64,000 bases of DNA from Allobacillus halotolerans (GTDB lineage: Bacteria; Bacillota; Bacilli; Bacillales; Alkalibacillaceae): assembly GCF_028743495.1 (NCBI RefSeq), contig NZ_CP117968.1; one strand, written 5' to 3'. Below, piece by piece: positions 53,789 to 62,465 of this stretch. Numbering within the stretch: the stretch's first letter is position 1; every line of letters starts with the position of its first letter. A program made the position numbers and the translations under genes. The notes under the pieces were generated by a model. That model saw only the letters and a program-made list of their open reading frames with translations, ran no database searches and had not been told where the DNA came from.

Positions 53789-55462
53789 TTACCATGTTTT
53801 AAATGGCGGTGATCCTGGTGGTGCGTTAAAGATAAAGTCTGTCAATGGGATGACATATCCCATGGCGATGACAATCAACATTAGGACGATGATGCGACTC
53901 CAGCGTTCTGTCCAGAATGGTGTTTTGTTTCCGCCAACGGCTTCCGGTTCAACCATGAATTCGGAATCGCCTTTTGGTGCACGGAACATTAAGTGGAACA
54001 TGTTGTACACTTGCAGGACGACGGCGATAATCAAGAGTGTTCCGCCGACAGCTAGGAAAATCAAGTATGGATCCCAGCCTAATGCTGTTTCATTTCCAAA
54101 GTAGTTTGAGTAAGATGTTCTTCTTGGTGATCCAAGTAATCCGACAAGGTGCATGGCAACAGACATCAAGGTCATGCCGATGGTCCATATCCATGTTTGG
54201 ATGACACCGAGTTTGTTCATTCGTTTTGTCAGTACGCGTCCAGAGACATATGGGACGAGCCAGTAGCTGACCCCGAAGAATGTCAATGCGACGGTCATTC
54301 CTAGGGTTAGGTGGAAGTGTCCGACTACCCATAGGGAGTTGTGTACGACTTGGTTCAATTGGTTCGTTGTTTGGACAATTCCGCCTGCGCCTGCTGGGAT
54401 GAATGCGATCATTGCAATCATCGGTGCGAGGAAGCGAACATCGCCCCAAGGTAATTTTTTAAAGAAACCGAAGAGTCCTTTGGCGCCTTTTTCGCGTCCA
54501 CTTCTTTCAAAGATAGAGAACATCGCGAAGGCTGTCATCAATGATGGGAACCCGATTGCTAGACTCATAAATACGTGTAGGTATTTCACCGATTCGGTGA
54601 TCCCTGGGTCTACGATTTGGTGGTGGAATCCACCTGGGATGTTCAAGATAACGAGTAACATGACGACGACTCTTGTCAATGTGTCACTGAAACGGCGTGT
54701 GCCGAGTACTTTTGGAATAATGGTGTACCAAGCTGATACAGCCGTTAGATACCAAATGTTCACGAGCGTGTGGCCGAATGCCCAGAATAATGTCCGGGAA
54801 AGCATGACGTTGATTGTATCAACCCAGCCAAGTGACCATGGAAGAATCATGAATACTTCAATTGCTACGAAGAGACTTGAGAATAATAGTAGGACGAATA
54901 CCCCTGTTGCGAAATAAGATAGAATCGGTAAATGCTGTCCTTTGTTTGCTTTTCTCCAATTCGCCACTTGGATGAATGCGCCGAATGCGGCCATCCAGAT
55001 CCCGACGACGAAGAGGACGAGACCGATATAGAATACAGGTGACGCTGCCATTGGTGGGTAGAAGGTGTACATGACACTTGCTTCCCCTTGAATGATCGGA
55101 ATGACAGCTGTTACGGCACCCATGATTTTTAACCAAAATGCGCTCCAGACCATTTTACGTACTTTCGGTTGTAAGCCGCCTAAGTTATGGGAAAGTGCTG
55201 CGTAAAAATATCCGACGACGAAGAATGATGTAAATACGAGTACAAGAAACAGTCCGTGCCCGGTTAATACTTGGTAGTAATTGAGCCAAGTTGGTAGTTC
55301 TAGCAATCCTGCGCGGTTGAGTCCTTGCAGCAAGCCGAGGACCCCACCGACTAATAATGCGATAAATGATATGGAAAAGTAAGATTTCGAGATTTTCGCG
55401 TCCGCTGGGTGTGCCCCCAACGCTTTTTGTGTTTTCTCTTGTATTTTTTGCGCTAAAGCCAT
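53789..55462 (-). CDS. ba3-type cytochrome c oxidase subunit I
   Basis: 557 residues with about 13 membrane helices. Haem and copper ligands are recognisable: TGHGLFLVLVF (haem His), FGHTLVNIWYL (CuB His), GFHHQIVDPG (two CuB His), HVFMSLAIGFPSLMTAF, and SLWVVGHFHLTLGM (haem a3 and haem b His pair). The absence of the usual YxxHPEVY motif and the FGHTLVN form mark it as a class B (ba3/b(o/a)3) oxidase. It reduces oxygen to water and pumps protons. RBS AAGGAGGGG precedes the ATG. Confidence 0.92.
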   Translation of the reverse strand: MALAQKIQEKTQKALGAHPADAKISKSYFSISFIALLVGGVLGLLQGLNRAGLLELPTWLNYYQVLTGHGLFLVLVFTSFFVVGYFYAALSHNLGGLQPKVRKMVWSAFWLKIMGAVTAVIPIIQGEASVMYTFYPPMAASPVFYIGLVLFVVGIWMAAFGAFIQVANWRKANKGQHLPILSYFATGVFVLLLFSSLFVAIEVFMILPWSLGWVDTINVMLSRTLFWAFGHTLVNIWYLTAVSAWYTIIPKVLGTRRFSDTLTRVVVMLLVILNIPGGFHHQIVDPGITESVKYLHVFMSLAIGFPSLMTAFAMFSIFERSGREKGAKGLFGFFKKLPWGDVRFLAPMIAMIAFIPAGAGGIVQTTNQLNQVVHNSLWVVGHFHLTLGMTVALTFFGVSYWLVPYVSGRVLTKRMNKLGVIQTWIWTIGMTLMSVAMHLVGLLGSPRRTSYSNYFGNETALGWDPYLIFLAVGGTLLIIAVVLQVYNMFHLMFRAPKGDSEFMVEPEAVGGNKTPFWTERWSRIIVLMLIVIAMGYVIPLTDFIFNAPPGSPPFKTW

Positions 55463-55478
55463 TTGATCTCCCCTCCTT

Positions 55479-55940
55479 TTAAACCACTGTGATGGTCGTT
55501 GCCATTAGTTGGTGACCAGATCCACAGTATTCATTACATAGAATCAAGTACTCGCCTGGTTCATCAAACGTTTGAGTGATGGTTTGAATGTATCCTGGCA
55601 TGACCATCGCGTTGACGTTCGTTCCTGCGATTTGGAAACCGTGGGTCACGTCTTTCGATGTCATTTTAAACGTCACTTCGGAACCCGCTGGAATTTCGAT
55701 ATCCCCTGGGTTAAAGCTGAAAATTTCCAGTGTCATAACGACTTCGTATTTATTTTCTCCTACTTCATAAACACCTGGTTCAGAGAATACTTCATGTTCA
55801 TCGACCTTTTGCGGATCGACTCTTTCCGTTTCACTTGGTGGTCCCATGCCGAATGCAAACGTTTGTATTCCGGTTGCAATCATAAAACCTATAATCATTA
55901 CACTACTGACTGTGAGCCATATTTTTTCATGTTTGAGCAT
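55479..55940 (-). CDS. ba3-type cytochrome c oxidase subunit II (CuA)
   Basis: 153 residues: one N-terminal membrane helix (about 9-30) and an extracytoplasmic cupredoxin domain. CuA ligands are the His in DVTHGFQI, two Cys in CNEYCGSGH and the following His/Met (SGHQLM). The short length with a single helix is typical of ba3 oxidases. It accepts electrons from cytochrome c. AGAGGAGGG precedes the ATG. Confidence 0.92.
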   Translation of the reverse strand: MLKHEKIWLTVSSVMIIGFMIATGIQTFAFGMGPPSETERVDPQKVDEHEVFSEPGVYEVGENKYEVVMTLEIFSFNPGDIEIPAGSEVTFKMTSKDVTHGFQIAGTNVNAMVMPGYIQTITQTFDEPGEYLILCNEYCGSGHQLMATTITVV

Positions 55941-55958
55941 GATTTTTCCCTCCTCTGA

Positions 55959-56120
55959 TTAAATGCCAACTCTTATCATATAAAGCAAGTAATAAACAAC
56001 GTATAGAGCGAAGATAAACCCACCTACAAAGATTATGGACGACCAGAATGCGCCTCTTTCATCATGTACTTCTTCCATTTCTTTAGCATCCTCGATTTTT
56101 GTAACCTTTTGATCTTTCAT
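55959..56120 (-). CDS. Small oxidase subunit (IIa-like), 53 aa
   Basis: ATG at 56118-56120 with GGAGGG upstream, stop TAA at 55959-55961. The product has a charged N-terminus (KVTKIEDAKEMEEVHDE) and one membrane helix (about 26-48, SSIIFVGGFIFALYVVYYLLY). It is the first gene of the oxidase operon, 18 bp before subunit II, the place of the single-helix subunit IIa in ba3 oxidases. It fits that role by position and size. Confidence 0.75.
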   Translation of the reverse strand: MKDQKVTKIEDAKEMEEVHDERGAFWSSIIFVGGFIFALYVVYYLLYMIRVGI

Positions 56121-56153
56121 TGTGTGAGCCCTCCTTATCGATTTGGTACCTTT

Positions 56154-56196
56154 ATTGTAATTTGGAAAGCGGTTTCATCCTGTGACCCATATCACG
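56154..56196 (-). promoter_or_regulatory. Oxidase promoter with Crp/Fnr-type site at about -41.5
   Basis: Minus strand -10 TACAAT (56154-56159). TGTGA-CCCATA-TCACG (56181-56196) is a near-perfect Crp/Fnr palindrome with 6-bp centre. If transcription starts at 56147, the site is centred at -41.5, the position used by class II activators, which also explains the missing -35 box. Confidence 0.6.
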
Positions 56197-56261
56197 TTTT
56201 AGAGATGAATTTAGTTTATTTGTGACAGATGTGTGACTGTGGGGGTGTGGGACGGGCGTGC

Positions 56262-56525
56262 GATCGGGTGGCTGGATGCTTGGTCGGGCGGCTCGGCGCG
56301 TTTGTCGGGCGGCTCGGCGCGCTTGTCGGGCGGTTCGACGTGCTTGTCGGGCGGTTCGACGTGCTTGTCGGGCGGCTCGGCGCGCTTGTCGGGCGGCTCG
56401 GCGCGTTTGTCGGGCGGTTCGACGTGCTTGTCGGGCGGTTCGACGTGCTTGTCGGGCGGTTCGACGTGCTTGTCGGGCGGTTCGACGTGCTTGTCGGGCG
56501 GCTCGGCGCGCTTGTCGGGTGGTTA
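56262..56525. repeat. 21-bp tandem array 2 (about 13 units)
   Basis: Core TTGTCGGGCGG with two unit types, one ending CTCGGCGCG (A) and one TTCGACGTG (B). Order of the complete central units is A A B B A A B B B B A, so blocks of four were duplicated. Lies upstream of the oxidase promoter. Confidence 0.9.
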
Positions 56526-56589
56526 GCAATTTAACCGCCTTCGCTCAACCGCAAGATCTCATGATAAACCTAAAAAACATAAAAAGGTG

Positions 56590-56611
56590 CATTTTTGCCG
56601 CGGCAAAAATG
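56590..56611. repeat. Array-associated hairpin, copy 2
   Basis: Perfect palindrome: arm CATTTTTGCC, centre GC, arm GGCAAAAATG, followed by GTCTACTTA. Confidence 0.75.
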
Positions 56612-56638
56612 GTCTACTTAATCTTTCAAAGAGCATTC

Positions 56639-56848
56639 ATTAGCGGCTTCGTAATTTTTTTCGGCGGGTTCGCGGTGGAATTCGATGGCTTGGAGCATGT
56701 TTTCGATGGCTTCGTCGGAGAATTCGATGGCTGGGCACGCTTTTTCGACGGCTCGACAAAGGAATTCGACGGCTTCAAGTGCTTTTTCGATGGCTAGACA
56801 AAGGAATTCGACGGCTGCACGATTTTATTCAGCGGCTGGCCACACGGC
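56639..56848. repeat. 21-bp tandem array 3 (about 10 units)
   Basis: TTCGAYGGCT cores begin at 56681, 56702, 56723, 56744, 56765, 56786 and 56807, exact 21-bp steps, with weaker units on both sides. Only the ten-base core is conserved; the eleven bases between cores vary. Confidence 0.85.
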
Positions 56849-56880
56849 AGCCGTTTCCGTACGAAGTCGATCAAAAAGTA

Positions 56881-56902
56881 CATTTTTGCCTCAGCAAAAA
56901 TG
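56881..56902. repeat. Array-associated hairpin, copy 3
   Basis: Nine-base arms CATTTTTGC / GCAAAAATG around CTCA, followed by ATCCACATA. Confidence 0.75.
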
Positions 56903-56909
56903 ATCCACA

Positions 56910-56942
56910 TAAAAAACACCCAGCCATCCGGCTGGGTGTTTC
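56910..56942 (-). terminator. Terminator of the RND transporter gene
   Basis: ACACCCAGCC (56916-56925) / GGCTGGGTGT (56930-56939) with T-run on the minus strand. Confidence 0.85.
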
Positions 56943-56949
56943 TCCTAAA

Positions 56950-59900
56950 TTATGCTTCTACCTCTTTTTTTCGTTTCTTACTTTTACGGTTTGTAAATTT
57001 TCGTGATAGATCATCAAAGTACGTGTAGACGAGCGGAATGAGCAGCAGTGTGAAGAACATGGATACGAGCAGGCCGAAGATGATAACGACGGCGAGCGGT
57101 TGCTGTGCTTCTCCACCTTCCCCGAGTCCGAGGGAGAGTGGGATCATTCCGAGAATTGTTGTCAGTGATGTCATCAGGATTGGTCTGAGACGACTTGCGC
57201 CTGCGTCCATAATTGCGCTGAATCGCTCCTGACCTTTTTCACGTAAAATATTGATGTAGTCGACGAGCACGATGGCGTTGTTGACGACGATACCGGCGAG
57301 CATGATGACCCCAATGAAGGCTGGGATGCTGAACGGTAAGCCGGTCACAAACAGGCCTAGGATGACCCCGACGACTGTTGTCGGCAATGCGAACATGATG
57401 ACAAATGGATGCAGGAAGTTTTCAAATTGGACCGCCATAACGGCATAGACTAAGAATATTGAGAAGACGAGTGCTAAGGCTAAGTCGCCAAAGGCTTCAG
57501 CCATGTCTTCCGCTTCCCCTCCAATTGAATAATCATATCCTTCCGGCAAGTGCATACTTGCGAGTTTACTTTCTACATCTGCCGTTACGCTTGCGAGATC
57601 TCGGTCTAAAATTTCACTGGAGACCGTGATGGTTCGCTGTTGGTTTTGTCTCGTCAAGCTGGCTGGGCCAATCTCTTGGTCGATGCTTGCGATGGATGCC
57701 AAGCTGACCATGGCGCCAGTCGGAGTTTGGATCAATATGTTTTCAACATCTTCAATCGTTGAGCGTTGTTCTTCCGGTGTCATGACACGAACATCAAGTT
57801 CTTGCCCTTCTGTCCGGAATTGAGTCGCGACGCGGCCGTTGAGCTGCATGCTCACTTGACCCATCACTTGGTCATAAGTCATGCCTAGTTCGGCAGCTTT
57901 ATTTCGGTCGATATTGATCTGCATTTCAGGGCGACCTTCATCCGCAGAAGTCCCTGCGTTATGCACACCTTCGACTTCGGAGATTTCAGCAACAGTTTCA
58001 TCCGCTAGTCGTTTTAGGGTGTCAAAGTCAGGTCCGGTCATTTGAATTTGAATTGGATTGCCTGCACTGATTCCGGCTCCCATGACAGCGACATTGATTT
58101 CTGCACCAGGAATATCTTCTACTTGGTCATTCCATCGTTTCATGACTTCTTCAGTCGTTGCGTCTCGTTCGCCACTTGGAATGAGCTGAATCATATAGCT
58201 TCCTGTATTGGAGCCACCACCCATCGGGCCGCCTTGACCTCCGGAACCGACGGACAAGTAGTTGGATTCCACGAGATCGGAATCTTTGGCAATGACTTCA
58301 TTGACCTGATCAACGACTTCTCGTGTTGCACTGAGTGTCGTTCCTGTTGGTGTTTCAACAGAAATTTCAATTTGTCCTTGGTCCGCTTCTGGGATAAATG
58401 CTGCTCCGAGCTGCGGAATGAGGAACAATGTCGCGACAATAATGGCGAGTGTTCCTAATATTGATGTTTTTCGGAAACGTAACACGCCACGTAGCATTTT
58501 TTGATAAATGGCAACGACTTTATCCAAGAACCGGTCGAACCAATATCGTCTGCCACTGTCTTGCATCGCTTTTGTCAAAAGTTTCGATGACAGCATCGGA
58601 ATTAATGTAATCGATGCGATCAAGGACGCAATCAACGCAAACGCTACGGTTAATGCGAGTGGCGCGAATATTTCGGATGCAATGCCCTCGACGAAAATGA
58701 TCGGCAAGAAGACGACCAAGGTTGTCGTTGTCGACGCGATTACTGCTGGGGCGATTTCCGTTGCTCCGAGTCGGGCGGCTTCTTTCATCGAATAACCGCG
58801 TTCTCGGTAGGTGACGATATGTTCGAGTATGACAATCGCCGAGTCGACCATCATTCCAATTCCGAGTGCGAGTCCACCCATTGTCAGGATGTTCACCGTT
58901 TCACCGGTAAAGTACATTAATGTGAACGTTGAAATAACCGCAATCGGGATTGATAAACCGATAACGAGTGTCGCCCGGAAGCTTTTCAAGAATAAGAGTA
59001 AAATCAATATCGCAAAAACCGCTCCGAGCAATAAGTTTTGGATAACGGAACTGATCGACATCCGGATAAATTCTGCGTTATCGAAAACGGTTTGTGCTTG
59101 AATGCCTTCCGGTAGATCTTTCTCTGCTTTTTTGATCGCAGATTGGATTTCGTCGGAAACAGAGACCGTGTTGGCATCGGTTTGTTTTAAAATGCTTAAG
59201 ACAACCGCTTCTTCCCCGTTCACCATCGATAAACCGCTGGACTCCAATGTTGCTCGTTCAACGGTCGCAATGTCATCCAAGCGGATAAACGTTTGCTGCG
59301 GTGTTTGGATTCGCGTTTCACGAATTTGATCGATCGATTCATAGTCACCAGGAATCCGTAGTTGAAGCTCCTGGTCTCCGCGCTCGATCACACCGGCGGA
59401 CATCGACTGGTTTGCGCTTTGGACGGCTTGCATGACCTGTTGTGAGTTCATGCCATATTGCGTGAGTTTTTGTTGGTCGAGTTGGACTTGGATTTCTTCC
59501 GTCTCTCCACCTTCAATCTGCACGGAACCAACGCCCGCTTGGCGCTCGAACAATGGCTGGATATCATTTTCAGCTATGCGTTGCAATTCCGCTTTATCGG
59601 AACCCGTCAGTCCGATCCACATCACAGGCATTTGCGCTGGGTCGAATCGGAGTACACTCGGTGAATTTGCTGATTCAGGGAGAAATCCACTCACTTGATC
59701 GACGGATTCTCGTACGTTCAGTAAGGCATTATCGAGATTCGTATCCATGGAAAACATCATCATCACAAGGGAGCTCCCTGGCTGTGATTGTGCCTGGACT
59801 TGCTCGATTCCTTCTATTGTACTGACCGACGATTCGATCGGCTTTGTGACAAGCTCTTCGACTTCCTGTGGCGCGGCACCATCATAAGATGTCGCAACAA

Positions 59901-60039
59901 CGGCAATCGGCAAATCAATTTCCGGAAATAAATCAACGGATAAATTTCTGAATGAAATAAAACCGAGTGCGATAATCGCCAAAATAATCATGATGACGCC
60001 GACTGGGCGTTTAATCGACGTTTCGATGAGTTTTTTCAT
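56950..60039 (-). CDS. RND-family multidrug/surfactin-type exporter (SwrC/YerP-like)
   Basis: 1029 residues, twelve membrane helices and two large outer loops, full length for the AcrB/HAE1 family. Opening IETSIKRPVGVIMIILAII and the proton-relay motif GIGMMVDSAIVILEH are clear; the second Asp of the AcrB pair is Ser here, leaving one relay Asp in this helix. The order TetR regulator, lipoprotein adaptor, RND pump resembles yerO-swrC. It expels toxic lipophilic compounds or lipopeptides. Only 63 bp separate it from the adaptor gene. Confidence 0.93.
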   Translation of the reverse strand: MKKLIETSIKRPVGVIMIILAIIALGFISFRNLSVDLFPEIDLPIAVVATSYDGAAPQEVEELVTKPIESSVSTIEGIEQVQAQSQPGSSLVMMMFSMDTNLDNALLNVRESVDQVSGFLPESANSPSVLRFDPAQMPVMWIGLTGSDKAELQRIAENDIQPLFERQAGVGSVQIEGGETEEIQVQLDQQKLTQYGMNSQQVMQAVQSANQSMSAGVIERGDQELQLRIPGDYESIDQIRETRIQTPQQTFIRLDDIATVERATLESSGLSMVNGEEAVVLSILKQTDANTVSVSDEIQSAIKKAEKDLPEGIQAQTVFDNAEFIRMSISSVIQNLLLGAVFAILILLLFLKSFRATLVIGLSIPIAVISTFTLMYFTGETVNILTMGGLALGIGMMVDSAIVILEHIVTYRERGYSMKEAARLGATEIAPAVIASTTTTLVVFLPIIFVEGIASEIFAPLALTVAFALIASLIASITLIPMLSSKLLTKAMQDSGRRYWFDRFLDKVVAIYQKMLRGVLRFRKTSILGTLAIIVATLFLIPQLGAAFIPEADQGQIEISVETPTGTTLSATREVVDQVNEVIAKDSDLVESNYLSVGSGGQGGPMGGGSNTGSYMIQLIPSGERDATTEEVMKRWNDQVEDIPGAEINVAVMGAGISAGNPIQIQMTGPDFDTLKRLADETVAEISEVEGVHNAGTSADEGRPEMQINIDRNKAAELGMTYDQVMGQVSMQLNGRVATQFRTEGQELDVRVMTPEEQRSTIEDVENILIQTPTGAMVSLASIASIDQEIGPASLTRQNQQRTITVSSEILDRDLASVTADVESKLASMHLPEGYDYSIGGEAEDMAEAFGDLALALVFSIFLVYAVMAVQFENFLHPFVIMFALPTTVVGVILGLFVTGLPFSIPAFIGVIMLAGIVVNNAIVLVDYINILREKGQERFSAIMDAGASRLRPILMTSLTTILGMIPLSLGLGEGGEAQQPLAVVIIFGLLVSMFFTLLLIPLVYTYFDDLSRKFTNRKSKKRKKEVEA

Positions 60040-60102
60040 TTAGACGCCCCCCTTTTGAGTTACGTGTTTATTTCTTTCTGTAATAGCTGGTTGGCAAGAC
60101 AT

Positions 60103-60993
60103 TTATTCGTCCTCCCCGACAATCTGTACCGCTTGGCCGTCAGAAATGGCTGTTTGTCCTGTGATCACGACTTGATCTCCTGCAGACAGATCGCCTTCAT
60201 TGACAGGTTTGACGGCTGTTTCTTCTGATTGCATCGAAATGACTTCAATGTCGACAGCGACAGCTTTATTGTCGACGACTTTAAAGAGGAGCTGGCCTTC
60301 CCCTTGATTAATGACCGCATTGGTCGGAACAACGAGTGCATTTTTTTGGACCATTTCCTCTAATTGAACTTGAGCGGTTGTGCCAATCGGAAAATTGTCT
60401 TTCTCTGTAATGTCGATTTCCGCTTCCACGGCAAATAGACCATTTTCTTCTGCTGTTGCGGACACACTGTTCACCGTCGCTTTCCCTTCGTCGTCAACGG
60501 CTGACATACTATAGTTGATTTCATCATCTTTCGCAATAAATTCCCGGTCACTTGCGGTAATCGAGAAATTCAACAAAACGGAGTCTTCCGCGATAATCAC
60601 CGCTGCTGGGTCTTCCGTTGAAACAGGTCGGTCTTCTTTCATGTTCAAGTTTTGAACTTGGCCATCCATCGGGCTCTCCAGTTCAATCGTTCCATATTGA
60701 GGTGACTTGATTTTCGCTAAGACGTCACCCTCCTCAACGGATTCACCTGCTTCCACATGCAGTTCCGTCACTTCACCAGCACCTTGCGGAATCACTGGCA
60801 TTTGATCACTTGGCGTTGTTCGTGCAATGTATGTGTGTTCTTTCGTGAAATCTTTCTCAGCAGTCTTCGCGACTTCCACTGGAATGTCGGCTGCTTCTTC
60901 TTCATTGTTTTCGTCTTCATTTGAATCATCACTACATGCGGCTAAAACTAGCGCGGTCATGAGAATCAATGTCATGAAAATACGTTTGAACAT
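60103..60993 (-). CDS. RND efflux adaptor lipoprotein (membrane fusion protein)
   Basis: 296 residues. Lipoprotein signal with lipobox LAAC, acidic spacer (SDDSNEDENNEEEAAD), then the lipoyl/hairpin domain (VIPQGAGEVTELHVEAGESVEEGDVLAKI), beta-barrel and membrane-proximal domain (VVPTNAVINQGEGQLLFKV). The alpha-hairpin is very short, as in Gram-positive adaptors that need no outer-membrane channel. The start is the ATG at 60991-60993 (AAGGAG eight bases ahead); the GTG nine bases earlier is too near the binding site. Partner of the pump encoded next. Confidence 0.9.
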   Translation of the reverse strand: MFKRIFMTLILMTALVLAACSDDSNEDENNEEEAADIPVEVAKTAEKDFTKEHTYIARTTPSDQMPVIPQGAGEVTELHVEAGESVEEGDVLAKIKSPQYGTIELESPMDGQVQNLNMKEDRPVSTEDPAAVIIAEDSVLLNFSITASDREFIAKDDEINYSMSAVDDEGKATVNSVSATAEENGLFAVEAEIDITEKDNFPIGTTAQVQLEEMVQKNALVVPTNAVINQGEGQLLFKVVDNKAVAVDIEVISMQSEETAVKPVNEGDLSAGDQVVITGQTAISDGQAVQIVGEDE

Positions 60994-61061
60994 GATGTTC
61001 ACTCCTTACTCCCTTGTTATTTTTTTATTATGTTTGGTGATATGCCCATTCGATGATTTTC

Positions 61062-61376
61062 GGTGGGCGGTTGTGCGTTTTGGTTGAGCAGTTGGATGCT
61101 CGGTTTGAACGGTTGCGGCGCGTTTTTGAACAGTTAGACGCTAACTTTGAACGTTCACGCCGTGCTTTTGAACGGTTAGGTGCTGACTTTGAACGGTCGC
61201 GGCGCGCTTTTGAACAGTTAGATGCTATCTTTGAACGGTCGTGGCGCGCTTTTGAACAGTTAGATGCTGACTTTGAACGGTCGCGGCGCGCTTTTGAACA
61301 GTTAGATGCTGACTTTGAACGGTCACGACGTGCTTTTGAACAGTTAGACAGTTTCTTTGAACAGCCAGCACGCCTT
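61062..61376. repeat. 21-bp tandem array 4 (about 15 units)
   Basis: TTTGAACGGT or TTTGAACAGT cores at 61104, 61125, 61146, 61167 and on to 61356 without any slip in the 21-bp step. Two unit types alternate, giving a 42-bp higher period. Located between the TetR gene end and the adaptor start. Confidence 0.9.
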
Positions 61377-61455
61377 ATGGCAAATGCATTTGACTCGAGG
61401 TCTGCCGCTCAGCCCAAGTTGACATTTTATGTTTACGAATCCGCCTTTATGAGAA

Positions 61456-62289
61456 TCATCCAATCAATCTCCTGAGGCGGTTCACTTCTGTCCGTGTGCT
61501 TTCCACTTCTTCGACTAATTGAAGCATCGATTGAATGACAACTGGTTGGGGATGTTCTTTTTTGAACTCTTCATGTAACACGTGAATCGCTTCGATTGCT
61601 TTTTCAGTCGTTTCATTTGATTCGACTTCATTGGATAACTTCCATTCAATCTCCTGCGCAATCAGGGCTTTTTCTTGTAAATAATCAGGTAATTCCTGAA
61701 TCATCGGTTCTTCATTTTGTTGCTGCATGCCAAAGCAAACATCATCCAATCGTCTGACAGTAAATGCCGCGAGTCGGTCGGTTTCAAAATCAGCGTTATC
61801 ACCGACGAGCCAACTTGCATACCCGTGAACGATTCCATTCAACAAAATTGCGGCATCGTTCAGGTATGGCTGAAAGTCTTCACCGTAAATGGCTGCAAGA
61901 TTTTCTTTTGCCCACTTGAAATTTCTTTGTTTCGATTGTTGAATGAGAGACTCGATATCTTTATCGATTGAAATTTGTCCTTGCATGAGCATCACAATCA
62001 ATGATTTATTCGACTTCAATAACTCAAAGAAAATTTCAAGTTGCTTTTTGAACGCTTCTCTTGGATCGTCGAATCGCTCTTTTACTTGATCCATTTTGTT
62101 TTGCGTTAAACTGGAATAATACGTATAGATTGAAAAAATCAGCTCATTTTTCGATTGAAAATACGTATAGAACGAGCCTTTTGCCACGTTAGCTTTATTC
62201 ACGATTTCCTGCACCGACGTGGTATGAAAGCCTTTCTTGGCAAATAGCTCAATGCTTGCTTCGATAATTTCGGTTTTTTTATCCTTCAA
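61456..62289 (-). CDS. TetR/AcrR-family repressor of the efflux genes (YerO-like)
   Basis: 277 residues. N-terminal helix-turn-helix: TEIIEASIELFAKKGFHTTSVQEIVNKANVAKGSFYTYFQSKNEL, the classic TetR recognition region; the rest is the all-helical ligand domain. The best start is TTG at 62287-62289 with GGAG nine bases ahead; an ATG three codons earlier (62298) directly abuts that GGAG. It likely represses itself and the adaptor-pump genes that follow on the same strand. Confidence 0.88.
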   Translation of the reverse strand: MKDKKTEIIEASIELFAKKGFHTTSVQEIVNKANVAKGSFYTYFQSKNELIFSIYTYYSSLTQNKMDQVKERFDDPREAFKKQLEIFFELLKSNKSLIVMLMQGQISIDKDIESLIQQSKQRNFKWAKENLAAIYGEDFQPYLNDAAILLNGIVHGYASWLVGDNADFETDRLAAFTVRRLDDVCFGMQQQNEEPMIQELPDYLQEKALIAQEIEWKLSNEVESNETTEKAIEAIHVLHEEFKKEHPQPVVIQSMLQLVEEVESTRTEVNRLRRLIG

Positions 62290-62311
62290 TTCTGTCATCT
62301 CCAATACTAGA

Positions 62312-62327
62312 ATGACCAGTCAGTCAT
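62312..62327 (-). promoter_or_regulatory. Candidate TetR operator
   Basis: ATGACCAGTCAGTCAT, with ATGAC/GTCAT arms and GACCAGTC-type core, 20 bases before the regulator gene; fits autoregulation. Confidence 0.45.
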
Positions 62328-62385
62328 AGTCACTACAATACAGAAATAGATGCCATATGGCAAGTGAAAATATTGTTACATTCCA

Positions 62386-62416
62386 TGAAAAAAACTAGGC
62401 TGATCGCCTAGCTTTT
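62386..62416 (-). terminator. Terminator downstream of comK and the 52-bp array
   Basis: CTAGGC (62395-62400) / GCCTAG (62406-62411) with seven T on the minus strand. It is the first good terminator after comK, about 550 bases past its stop. Confidence 0.75.
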
Positions 62417-62465
62417 TGATGTCTTATTATCTTCTCCTCTCTAATCGCAGATAGCGAGTGAAAAT

